Shown here one piece after another: positions 36,326-47,180 of a stretch of 64,000 bases of DNA. The stretch covers positions 496,001 through 560,000 of the forward strand of contig WHVA01000007.1 of assembly GCA_015179125.1 (NCBI GenBank). Direction: 5' to 3'. The notes below the pieces were generated by a model that saw nothing but the letters and a program-made list of their open reading frames with translations, was not told the DNA's origin and did no database searches. The stretch's first letter is position 1, and each line of letters begins with the position of its first letter. A program made the translations under genes and the position numbers. Source of the stretch: Gautieria morchelliformis. Taxonomy: Eukaryota; Basidiomycota; Agaricomycetes; Gomphales; Gomphaceae.

Positions 36326-37773
36326 ATGGATACCCCTACAAGCACTGACACCCCGTCGACTTCGTCGTCCCATTCGTTTTCGGAAGGCCTGAATGCCATG
36401 CTCACCTTCCTCTCCCCGAAAGATTACACACGCTCCAGGGCGAATTCGAATGCTACATTCCTCTCGTCTCGCTCCGTCACTCCAGTAGTCTCCCGCGCGC
36501 CTTCTACAATCGATCTCCCCGGTTTTTTGTTGGTGCAAGATGACCAGATTGCTCCTCAGAAATCCCCCGAGGAACGTACGCAGATTACCATCCTCGACTT
36601 CACCCCCCAAATTGTCGAACAAATTGTCGACCATTTGGAAGCCAGGGACATCCTTCACCTCTCTCATGCCACCAGACGTCTTACGCACCTCCGAGCGTCC
36701 GAGACGTTCAGGCGTCATCTTATGTTGAATGGATGGGATACAGATGCACTCGTTCGTAGGACAGAGATGGCGAAGGATTATAAAGGCAGTCCATGGCTGT
36801 TCCTCGCCAGGTCGGCTATTCAAAAAGACGACATTTTGACACGCTACGCTCTACTGCCCACCGTTGGCGAGAAGAAAAGCCTGTTGAAAGATAGGCAGAC
36901 CCCGGTCGCCGTCAAAAAGTTTTTGCGTATTTTGATGGACGTCGTCACTGAACACGGTACGGTGGCACATGCTTTCGTCTTTACCCTGTAATTAATATCT
37001 TCCTACAGATCAACATAATTTTTCAAAGCTCACCTCTCTGGCTAATGCACTCCAGCTGAGCTTAATTCAATGGGTGACTGCGATCCAGGCGCACGACTGG
37101 GAAGCGCGCTATTGCAAGACTTTCATTGTAGCAGCCTACACAAATTGTGAGCCGTTCTAAATTATTATTTCCCCACCTCCCTAACAGGTTGCCGCTATTC
37201 TCAGCACAGCCCCTTTACCCAGAATGCCACAATGATGTAGAAAAGTTGTCGGAAACCCTCTGCTTTGAGGATTCCCGCCCTCCCTTGTTGCTCCTGGCCT
37301 CGCGCGCCAATCTTCTCTACACGTACGCCTGCATGTCTGACCCTGAAGCCTCGCCGCCTGTGCTCCAATCACGCGACTACGACGAGCCTCACTTAACAAG
37401 CCGTGGCACTACACTTCCGGGCTTGCGGCAAGCAGTCGAGCGTTTTACCGGGCGCGTCGCCACAAGAGGTTTCTACCGCAAAGCCAATGGCGACACTTCT
37501 TCCATGGAGATGAACTTCGACGCAGTGGGTCTCGACACCAAATCTCGTCTACCATTCTCGGACAAGCATCTCACCCTTGAGGCATTGGTCTCTGGTGGTG
37601 AACATAAGGCATGGCAGATGTCAGGGTCGATAAGCCGGAAAACCGGCGTCGGGAAGCTCAAAACTAACAGCGGGTTGGTGTACGATATATGGGTGACCCC
37701 ATGGGGCGTCACAGGCCAGAAAATCCGCGCGGAGGGCAAGCGTTTGGGAGTGTTTGTTTTGCACTGGACTTAA
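36326..37773 (+). CDS. F-box-like protein of unknown function
   Basis: Start ATG 36326 (MDTPTSTDTPSTSSSHSF). Exon 1 runs to about 36956 (TEH|D), exon 2 about 37009-37147, and the last exon starts after the ATTCTCAG acceptor near 37206 and ends 37773. After a Ser/Thr-rich leader, the segment ILDFTPQIVEQIVDHLEARD followed by ILHLSHATRRLTHL resembles an F-box (Leu-rich helices, usually binding Skp1). The C-terminal part (FTGRVATRGFYRK, GLVYDIWVTPWGV) matches nothing I know. The F-box call is by pattern only. Confidence 0.6.
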
Positions 37774-38034
37774 ATCTTGGATTCTTGATCTTGTACTTCA
37801 TATGCTGTAGCGATACGAATGGGTCTCAAATTCTTGCGGGTCTAATGTTTATAGTATATCTAGCAGTAGAAATTGTTCGTACAGATTATAAATGAATTGT
37901 AGCTTCAACCTAAATACTGTAAGCAAGTAGTAAATGTTTGCTTCATAACATTGTCGCGTGACAGTAACGTGACATACGAACGCGTCACCATTTGTGCTTG
38001 AATCCTCTTGTATTTCTGTTACCCGCAGTCCAAA

Positions 38035-39871
38035 ATGTCCTCGGAATCCAAGAAGCAAGAACGAGATTACACGCCAGAGGTTGATTTACTGTTGCCGCAA
38101 GCAACTGCCAGCGCTAAGGTCCGCCGTGGGGCCCTGTGCAGGCAGCGATGCTCAGTGTATATTTTATAGGCCGGGTTTCTGGATGATGCAGTGGAACAAC
38201 TTCTTTCGCTCGAAAAGCAGACCCGTAACGTGTGTTTTCTCCCGAGTAAAAGTATTGCCCCGCTCATCTCTTCATTCCGTACAGGCCTCCGATTTGAAAT
38301 CCACCACTCGCCTCGCTGAAACACTCCTCACCCTCGCGCACGAAGCTCGAAGATATACCGTGCTCAAGACAAATCTGACTCTCTTGTCGAAGAAGCATGG
38401 GCAGCTTAAAGGGGTGGTGCAGGCCATGGTGGAGCTCACCATCACGTGGCTAGAGGAGATTCGCGAGAAGGAGGGGGTTGAGACGTGGTTAGAGTTTGTG
38501 CATGCGCTGAGGGAAGTGACTGAGGGCAAGGTATGTTGTTTCAGGAGAGGGAGACATAATAGGTGGCATGGGTGGTTAACGGCCAGCTAGATATTCCTGG
38601 AAACACCACGAGCGCGCGTCACGCTCCTCTTGGCACACTACCATGAATCGCTCTCGAATTCACCATCGCAGACACTGCCCACGCCGGCAGACTGCCTCCA
38701 GACCGCCTCTGACCTCCTGTCGGACCTGCAGGTCGAGACTTATTCGTCGATGGAGCGGCGCGAGAAGACGGAGTTCCTGCTGGAACAGATGCGATTGCTC
38801 GTTGGCGTGGCGAAAAACAAAGATGCTGATGCGAAACGAGCGAAGGAGAGTCGTGAGGTCGGTCAGGAAGGCGCGGGCGCCGGGCTGGTGGACGGTGAGG
38901 CGGAGTGGGTGAAGGTGAGAGTGGGGGGACGCAAGGTGAACGAGGCCTTCTTGAAGGAGGAGGCGAATGAGGTACATTCTCATAAAGTGGTCATATGGCC
39001 TTCTCTGACGACGTCGTTCGTAACAGGACCTCAAATTGAAGTTCTATGACCTTATGATCCAATTTGCCCTCCACCAAACGGCATATCTCGATGTAGCAAA
39101 ACATTATTATAAGATCTGGGAGACCCCATCAATAAAAACGGACGAGTCCGGCAAGGGCCGCCAGGTTTGTGTCCGCTGCTTGACATACCCACATGCATTG
39201 ATCAGACTGGGTATCCAAGGCCCTCGAGTACATAGTATACTATGTCGTCCTCGCACCGCACGACAATGAACAATCTGACATGTTACATCACTTGTTTGTC
39301 GACCCTGCGCTTGCCAAATTGGAATTGCACTAGTATGTTGTGTCGTTCATTTTTGTCGGAGACACTGCACTCACCTGGTGATTAGTAACCTCGTGAAATG
39401 CTTTACCACGCGAGAATTGATGCGCTGGCCGGGTATTGAAGGGATTTACGGACCGACATTACGGACAACAACCGTGTTTGGCAAGGAGGGTGAGAAGAGA
39501 TGGGAGGATTTGCACACCCGAGTCATCGAGCATGTATGTGTGCTTTTTCTTCGTTCGCCTGAGCGTTCTAACCAGTGCTCTAGAACATCCGAGTGATTTC
39601 ACATTACTATTCCCGTATCCGGGTTGCTCGACTACAAACCCTGCTCGACCTTTCGACACAGCAAACAGAAGAAACACTCTCGCGCCTCGTCGTTTCTGGC
39701 AGCATTTGGGCACGGATCGACCGCCCAGCAGGCGTTGTCAGCTTCAGAGAAAAGCGGAGTGCGGAGGATGTGATGAACGAGTGGAGCTTAGACATGAGCA
39801 AATTGCTAGGGCTCGTGGAGAAGAGCTGGATGGGAATGAATGCTGCGTTGGCTGCGCAGGCTAGGGGTTAA
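38035..39871 (+). CDS. RPN5: 26S proteasome regulatory subunit Rpn5 (PSMD12)
   Basis: Start ATG 38035 ([20 protein letters not shown]). Multi-exon; joins restore [138 protein letters not shown] and the PCI domain with [20 protein letters not shown] and [11 protein letters not shown]. It is a lid subunit, in the nucleus and cytoplasm. Its 3' end, stop codon included, is repeated just downstream (39899-39959). Confidence 0.95.
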
Positions 39872-39959
39872 GGAAGCTTGTAATTTAATCTTTGATAGAA
39901 GAGCTGGATGGGAGTGAATGCTGCGTTGCGCAGGCTAGGGTTAAGAAAGCAATTTAATC
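39821..39959 (+). repeat. Tandem duplication of the RPN5 3' end
   Basis: AAGAGCTGGATGGGAATGAA and what follows (39821-39890, including the RPN5 stop TAA) recurs at 39899-39959 with small deletions (GTTGCGCAGG for GTTGGCTGCGCAGG; GGGTTAAG for GGGGTTAAGG). The first copy is coding, the second is in the 3' UTR. Confidence 0.85.
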
Positions 39960-40032
39960 TAGTGTACAGTCGGAGATCAAAATAGAGTCCCCCGCCGCGG
40001 GAGCAAGTCACCCCACACTACGGTTAGGGTTA

Positions 40033-41316
40033 ATGTCGAACTTTTCAGCCGAATCCTACTTCGCGACTCAGCCAGCTCCTCCCAATCTAGAGGAGCTCTT
40101 GTCTGGTGTGCGGAATTTCATTGACAGGCACTCTCAAACTGGCAAGCGACTCGTGCTCGTCACGGTGCGGCGCTTGGCACGTGCTCTGGGGCTGCTTGTC
40201 TCACGCTGTAAGTTTGTAGAGTGGTGGGACTACCGTGCCATTGGAGCTGAATGTGTGAGGGATGAATCCCTCTTCTCGTTTGACCAATGACGAACCCACT
40301 TCAGTGTTCGATTTTTGGATAATTTTAGCGCTGGTATGACTCTGTTTGATGGTTCATGCTTATTCCGAATGCGTTATAGGGACTAGAGGTGCCACCTCTG
40401 CAGAATACTTCCTTTCCCATGATTATGCGGTCATTTTCATGCACCGTCAATTCAGCCTACAGCCATTTAGTCGTCATTACTCGCATTCTACTAACCCATT
40501 TCTGGACTTCTTGGAATTTGATGATGCGTCATCGGACCACCACCCCCCCAGGATTGTGGCCGCCCCCAACCAGGCCACTCAGCTTGCTGAGGTGCTCAAG
40601 GCATATAAACAGGTGCAAGCAAAGGGGACTTTGCACACGCTCACATTTGTCACCATCAATGAATACCTTTACCTGTTACGAGCGATATCCCACGAGTTAA
40701 ATCGCATGAAGAGAAAGGCACTGTATTACCTGGCCGCCGCCGTTAGTGACTTCTTTTTGCCGACGCAAAAGATGGTTTGTGGTCGTGTCGAGAAAACCTA
40801 ATGACCTGCTTACCTCTATTTTTAATATCAGTCCGAGCACAAGATTCAGTCTAGGAAAGGCTCTTTACAAATAGAGATGGACCAGGTCCCCAAGATCTTA
40901 CAACCTATGGTGGACGAATGGACGCCTGAAGCTTTCATAGTCAGCTTCAAGGTACAGTTTCTCGATATTTCTAATTCATGTGCCGCATATCTTCCACGCA
41001 GTTTATAAACCATATTTCTCGCTTCCAGCATCCTATTGCTGATCAGTGGTCGTAGCTCGAGACGGACCAACAACTCTTAGTTCCTAAGTCACGCGCCGCG
41101 CTTGAGCGGTATGGACACCAGGTCGTAATCGGGAACGAACTTCATCGACGCAAGCTCGAAGTCGTTTTTGTCTCACGTGCTGACGTCTCGAACGATGGGG
41201 ACTCCTCGGGCTTCGTTGAGTCATGGATTCATCTCCAGGAGGGCCAGACAGAGATAGAAGATGAGATTGTGCAGGAATTGGTGAAGAGACACGGACAATG
41301 GATCGAATCAAAGTAG
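40033..41316 (+). CDS. CAB2: Phosphopantothenate-cysteine ligase
   Basis: Start ATG 40033 (MSNFSAESYFATQPAPPNL). Joined exons give LVLVT|SGGTTVPLELNV|VRFLDNFSAG|TRGATSAEYFLSHDY, the signature of PPCS. Later blocks are NRMKRKALYYLAAAVSDFFL, IQSRKGSLQIEMDQVPKIL and SFKLETDQQLLVPKSRAALE, ending GQWIESK. It joins 4'-phosphopantothenate to cysteine in CoA synthesis (eukaryotic PPCS / yeast Cab2 type, a separate protein rather than the bacterial Dfp fusion). Confidence 0.93.
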
Positions 41317-41525
41317 ATGTATTTGCCGGCATACCCCCGGAAGCGATGATTTACTCGGATATGTAACCAGAAAGGAAATTGTTTTATTCGTAGCCTGTAT
41401 CCCGATTCGAAAACAGCACCCAGCTCACTGAGAGGGCTTCCGCTGTCTTGTATACTATGCGATTGAGATTATGAGTAACCCATGATATATCTGTACAGAA
41501 TCCCTCAAACTTTGATATTGGGTGT

Positions 41526-42338
41526 TCACCGTGCCTTGGCAAACGATTCCACCTGTTTAAGCCATGTAGATACCTCTCGCCCCCACCCTCCGAGTCTTAC
41601 CCACTTGCCCCCTTGCAAGTTATCTTCTGACTGCTGCATCGCGGCGGCGTGGACCCTTTGTAAAGGGGTATGATTGGTCCAGCTCCACCACACTATGCTC
41701 TGTTTTCCCCAGGAGAATACTTCGGACCATCTCTCGTCACAGCCGGGACTGCATGGGGGAGCCCATCGAACAAGCCGCATGAATGTGCGAATGACCAGGC
41801 GGGGAAAATAGAGCAAGAACGGCGGGTCTAACCCTAATAAAGTATAAAGTGTAGATGTCAGAGGGTTGCAAATGTGATTAGGAAACCATCCCACAAAGTA
41901 CGCAGGTTGCGGATGCATTGATGATATCGCCTACCACTCTTTGGTATTGGCCGTCAACTATCCAGCTATCGTTCTGACGTACAAACGATTGGACTTGTCC
42001 TCGGAACTCATCGTCCGGCGCCTTACAGCAAGGTAGAACCCAGTCAGCCTGCTCTAATTTATCGCCTATTAGTTCAAATCGAATATACCTCTCGCCAGTT
42101 CGGCTGAAAATGCAAGCTGTCCAAATGGATCACTGGAAGCTGCAGGATAATGGAGAGTTTATCGGCTATAGTCGACTAGAACGCTGTCAAACCATGCGCC
42201 TTATGACGAGAGAAATGGCCACCCTGCCTTTCCAGCCCCACTGTTTCCCACTATATGAATGCGTAGGTTGCCATCCTTGTCGCATTTCAAAGGAGAATTA
42301 GGACCACACGCAAAATGTGAGCGATAGGACGTCTCCAT
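41526..42338 (-). CDS. P-loop NTPase, adenylate-kinase/FlaR-like
   Basis: Minus strand; ATG 42338 chosen because longer frames overlap the divergent MED7 start (an ATG near 42476 is possible). Exons join to give NLRIHIVGNSGAGK|STIADKLSIILQLPVIHLDS (displayed across the splice), then LHFQPNWRE|APDDEFRGQVQ, SWIVDGQYQRVV, CVLW|LDPPFLLYFPRLVIR and a C-terminal WVRLGGWGREVSTWLK. P-loop, HLD-LHFQPNW and WIVDGQY are the marks of small bacterial P-loop kinases annotated adenylate-kinase- or FlaR-like; the true substrate is unknown. The intron after GAGK (42176-42227) starts with GC, an apparent GC-AG intron. Confidence 0.8.
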
Positions 42339-42520
42339 TATACTGCAAGTGGTACTACACCAACTCGCCGACTCGGACTCATATGTGGAATTAAGTACCC
42401 GAGTCACAAACTGAATACCGCCCCGGGTGCTGGAACCAAGTAAACGGCGGACCCCGCTCGCTCCGGTGGCCTTCATACTGTTCAGCACGGCACCACTAGT
42501 ATTCACAGTATTCACAGCCG
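42339..42520. promoter_or_regulatory. Divergent promoter between the P-loop NTPase gene and MED7
   Basis: About 180 bases between the chosen start codons of two divergent genes. No TATA box or clear factor site recognised; TATTCACAGTATTCACAG at 42500-42517 is a short direct repeat close to the MED7 ATG. Confidence 0.35.
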
Positions 42521-43535
42521 ATGGAGGAAGATCAAGAGCTGCAGAATCCATTTCCGTCGCCTCCGTCTCATTATTCAGATTATTCCTCGCACAACCTTCG
42601 CCTTCTTTCCCTGCTGAAGTCCCGGCTTAATGATGACGGACTAGCGAGCACTGACTTCACTGTCGAAAAACAACATGAATTGCTTCCCAACGAGAAAGAT
42701 GTACCAGATTGGCCGCTGACCCGCCTGGAGAAGCCACGTGTGGACTGGATCCTCGAGGACGGTGTGTACAACGCCTTCGGAGACATATGGTTTGTGAGTG
42801 CGCTTTTAGAGCACTGTGTATGCCTACGAGCATTCGAGTTTGTCAGACAAAAGAGCGAATACCAACTTTGTCTGAGATGGGGGGCACACAGCTATATCCA
42901 GAGGATCCCACTGTCGGTACGTCACCATGCCATTCAAGGCCTGCTTGATTGACGCTCTCTCCCAGATCGCCGTCCAGCATTGCAGGCAGTCCTTCGTACC
43001 GTTCTACACACGTATACATCTTTCCTGTCTTCGATCCTTCACCCGCCTCCTTCTCAGACCAGTGATGTGCCACCCGATTGGCAACGCCTGGTTGAGTGGA
43101 TGCGAATAATGGGCCAAAACATTATGGGAGCTGCCAATGACTTGCGGCCTGTTCAGGTTTGTCTCCTGCAGCATCATATGCGTTTTACCAATCAGGATGC
43201 TTCGCAACAAGGCCAGAACCCACTTAGAGACTATGATGACCCGCCAGCTGGAGTTACGGAGAGAAGAGACCAAGGCTGTCAATGCGTTAGTGGTGCATCT
43301 TGCGTTTCTATTTTATCGGCCGCTATATCTTATCGCTATATAGTAAGTGTGATGAACTGGATGCGAAGTTAGAAGAACTTCGCCGACGTACTGCCGATCT
43401 TGTCACATCTGTATGTATACTTTGTCTCCACCATTTGAAAGGCACTGAGTTGGAAAATGGTATTTGCAGCGCGAGACCATCAACCCAAAGGTTGGTACCA
43501 TCATCAGTGCCTTTTACATGTTAATGATGGAGTAG
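42521..43535 (+). CDS. MED7: Mediator complex subunit 7
   Basis: Start ATG 42521 (MEEDQELQNPFPSPPSHYSD), followed by the family blocks DVPDWPLTRLEKPRVDWIL, KERIPTLSEMGGTQLYPEDP across intron 1, RRPALQAVLRTVLHTYTSFL, QNIMGAANDLRPVQ, THLETMMTRQLELRREETK and KCDELDAKLEELRRR. Med7 is part of the Mediator middle module (Med7/Med21 hinge), nuclear. The last exon (from 43470) is read to TAG 43533-43535; splicing at 43491 into the next frame (AGEVMGVDVLFDEPP) would give a longer tail, so the C-terminus is uncertain. Confidence 0.92.
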
Positions 43536-43556
43536 CAGACATCAGCAGGCGAGGTC

Positions 43557-45146
43557 ATGGGTGTGGATGTTTTGTTTGATGAACCACCTGAGGTGCCCCT
43601 CATAATTCCGAGGTCTTGTATCGCAATTGACATCTACCATCAAAGGCCTCAGAACCGCTGCCAGTTGGCGACCGCGATCAAACCATGCCATTAGACGTGG
43701 GCAACAGGCGTATTTCCACCCTACAAAAAGTAACAGAGGATGATGTATTACGCTGGGCAGAAGAAGTAACGTAGGTGACGTTTTTATATGAAAATGTGTG
43801 CATTATATCTGTAAGATCATTCAAATACATTCAGTCTTTGTATGCTGCATTACATGGTAGGCTTCCTTGAGCTGTTCGACCTTTATCTACCGCTGTCCCC
43901 GGTATTGCAAGCGGTGGTGGTCCATGAGCAAGTCGGCATCAAATCTCGAGGACTCACTTTGGAAATCCAACAGTGTGCTGTGATGTGGAGATGGAGACGG
44001 TGAGATTTCTTAATACCCGCGCCCACTACATGTAGACCCCTTTTCGCTCAAGCCCCACCGAAGACAAGTGGGCTGCTGGAGCTGAAGAGCGATTGGAATC
44101 CGACAGCAGGGAGGAAATATTTGAGTTGGGCTGCCTTGAGCAGAGGTGGCCTGCTTAGTTCAAGGTGGGTGGAATGGCCGGTAGGCCGAGGGCTTCAGAC
44201 TTACGCCACCTACGCGCGGTTGGTCACACAGCGGATGTTCTTCAGGGTCGACCAGGGCTTGCCACTCGCACTGGAAGTCGTGTCTCAAAATCCTACAATA
44301 TCCGGCTTCCTAGTCCTGCTCTGGGGCGATACCACTCTGAGCCTGCCAGTGGCCAACTCGCCCACTGCGAGTCACCAGTCCCGCTCTCATCTTCGACGCA
44401 TGCTCAGCTCCCCAGATATTCGGAATCCCCCCATCTTACTCGCGGAATCGTTATGTATATGTGGGGATATCCTTCCCAGGTGACCATTCTGAACCTCTGG
44501 CTGTCCTGTCATTGCATTGAGCATCCAACCACGACGTCAAATTCAAGAATACAAGCGCAAGCGTGAGGCTAATAACCAACCTGTCTAGTATACACTTATC
44601 GTCAGTGCTACGCCATGTGACTACGTCTCCTTACAGCCATCTGTTGCGGCATTAGTACATATTGTGATTCAGATAACAGCACCAGATTTAGACATACCCT
44701 TCGGTGTCGCCGTGGGAGCCGCCGAGCTCAAAATTGCCGAAAATCTGTCATATCAGAAAGCGAGGACTCGCTTGTACTCGCCTACCTATTTTAGCTTCAC
44801 CTGTTCACGTAGAGGCGGCATCGTACAATGGCTTTACGGACTCGATTCCCTCTTGACGAGTTCTTCCTGCATGAACATGGCAATAATATTTGGGAGGCGG
44901 ATGGTTGTATAATTGAATCCGCCGGAAGGTTTGGATCGGCGATCATCGATCACTGTACTAGTGAAGTGCTGCCAGTGCATGCCAAGCCATTCTTAGCTTC
45001 GATACACTTTCTTAAAGCTATGGACGATCTTTCTGACACGCAACTAGTCGCAGCCCGTCTGCTCCAGTCGATCTGTGCTCACCTGTACCATACCAAAGCA
45101 CGAACTAGCAGTTCGTCGTGGAGCCTCGTAGAGTCGTACTGCATAC
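43557..45146 (+). other. Unresolved locus with protein-like segments, no family recognised
   Basis: Several plus-strand pieces read like protein rather than noise but do not join cleanly: MGVDVLFDEPPEVPLIIPRS (43557-43694), RISTLQKVTEDDVLRWAEEV (about 43700-43773), MVGFLELFDLYLPLSPVLQA (from about 43855), PTEDKWAAGAEERLESDSRE (about 44055-44160), RRQIQEYKRKREANNQPV (about 44523-44578), APDLDIPFGVAVGAAELKIA (from 44680) and DEFFLHEHGNNIWEADGCII (44850-45170). This may be one or two intron-rich genes or a decaying one. I cannot name a domain. Confidence 0.35.
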
Positions 45147-46544
45147 ATGTCTATCATAGTCCTTGGAGTTGAGCTTGTTTCACAAAGCTACACCACATAC
45201 AATACCGGTATGTTCTCGCTGTACTTATGTCTGAAATGGTTGATAAACGTTCACAAACAGTTGCTGCATCTATGTTCACCTTCTGGGATTATCTACTCAC
45301 TTTCGGAGACGAGGTACCAAGAACCAAGCATTCACATTGCTTATCTCTCTCACATGACAACTACAGGTTGACCTCGTTTGGAGGTGATGTGATATGGCAA
45401 TGGCAATGGATATCGCCTTAACTCTGACCAAAAATTCCATAGATCACCGTTCAGTTGGGTTACTATAATGTTTTATGTCATTCGCTACCTGACCTTCTTC
45501 ATTAGAATGTGAGCAGGCTTATCCACTCTTTTTCCATACTTGACACTTTGTAGTGCGCACCTGGTGTTTTGCACAAATGCCTTCGGCGTGGTCCATGTGA
45601 CAGCGTCGGATTGCACTATTTGGAGGTGGTTCCAGGTATTATCGGGGCAATTCCTTTTCTGCGCCATCGAGATACTGCTTATTACAAGAGGTCAGGGCCG
45701 GGTCCAGAAAAATACCTATTTCTAACACCCCCCTTCCAGTCTTTGCGTTTTACGGAAGAAAGAAGAGTTTACTTGCCGTCCTTCTGTTGCTCTTAGCGGC
45801 AGAATTATCCGCGATGATATCTCTAGTAGCCATCTCACTTCCAATGGAAGTCGCTAAGCCCAACCCTATACCCCATATCCATGCTGCTCCATGCATTGGC
45901 ATAAGCCAGCCTAAAATGTTTTCCAGTCTCTGGTGCGTTAAATCTGCGAAATTACCGCGTTATGTTACATTGAGCACCGTGATATGTAAAGGGTCCCCCC
46001 TCTCATTATGCAAAGTATCTTGTTCGTCCTCCTTCTCGGGAGGTACTTCTGGACTAGAGAGGAGACACGACCAGGCTCCTCATCGGTCCTCGGAGTGTTT
46101 TTTCGGGACCACGCATGGGCATTTTTACTCATTTTTGGCAAGTCTTTGTTCTGATCTTTGTCTTATTGGTGGTCGTGATAACCTTTAGTGCAGCCGTGTG
46201 TTTGTGGGCTACACTGTCATACGAACTTACTGACCACCTGGGAGAAGTAGCACTCACGTAAGCTCCATCACAATCAATGCCTGCTCCAGCTGAAAGACTA
46301 CTCATCGAAGCTGGACTTACACTGTTCTGGGATTCTGTGTCTGTGTCGCGTGTGATGACTGCTTCGGAATGTTACTGACATAACCATCCAGGGTTCACGA
46401 TTGATTTTGAACTTACGTTCGGCAGGGCGAGAAGGAAAGGGGGGAAACGCAACCTTTGAAGACAGCGAGTTGGTGTTCACCTCGATTCTAGACCCCTTAG
46501 GGTCTCGAGAGATAGAGACTACCATTGTGCAGGCCAGCTTTTAA
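45147..46544 (+). CDS. DUF6533 multi-pass membrane protein
   Basis: Start ATG 45147 (MSIIVLGVELVSQSYTTYNT) with splice joins giving VAASMFTFWDYLLTFGDEV|DLVWR|SPFSWVTIMFYVIRYLTFF, the DUF6533 signature of agaricomycete membrane proteins. Further helices: CTIWRWFQVLSGQFLFCAIE, ILLITR|VFAFYGRKKSLL, LLLLLAAELSAMISLVAISL, VFFRDHAWAFLLIF and AAVCLWATLSYEL. It ends with the family tail GSRLILNLRSAGREGKGG and a short acidic C-terminus. The family is abundant in mushrooms and its function is unknown. A second, damaged member lies at 56590-57580. Confidence 0.8.
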
Positions 46545-47180
46545 ATGGATAACAAGAGGCTCAGATGGCAGTGGAAGCATGTTTCTAGGTTGACAACGAT
46601 TTTAGTTGCGCAGAAGTGGTGCCAGCATCTAACTGTTGCTGTTCACATGTGGGACCGCAAGGGTTTCATGAAGACCCAAATCCGAAGTGAATTCGGTCAT
46701 GAATTCGTGTTTGAACTCTGGAGTTCACATTGGAATTCACATCGAATTTGCCTTCGCAGTGAAACGCCCTAATCTCGAGGCCATCTGAAATGCCGGAAGC
46801 TATCGATCGCTTGATTGTCGTCAGCACAGAGCTATTAATTCATGACTCAGGATGACGACTGCGAGGCAACTAGATCGAAGCAGACGCGCCGGTGGTTGGG
46901 ATCGATCGACGCGTTCCCGCACGTGTGCAAGATTCCATGCAATTCTAGTGTAGCCGAACGGGCCCCAAGTTTACTAGCGCAATTTATTTCTAGATATTTT
47001 AGAACACTCAGCCAATAAGTTTCGAACGTCACAAACAAGCAACCTCGAATCAAACATCCAAACCCACATTCTAACCACTATGTACATCCAACGAGAACAC
47101 CTACCGTGCTTCATCCCAACCACTACTCAAAACGCCGCTAAGGGTTGGTCATGTATCAGGATAGGATGAATTCCCTTATG
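46545..47180. other. Gene-free stretch between convergent genes
   Basis: About 0.6 kb holding the 3' ends of the DUF6533 gene and the ATPase gene. A short repeated word GAATTC/GGAATTCACA occurs near 46690-46745. No coding frame supported. Confidence 0.4.

Noticed and set aside
35146..40033. TTAGGG-like words at 35146-35156 and 40024-40033
   Set aside because: Only about two units each; too short to call interstitial telomere.
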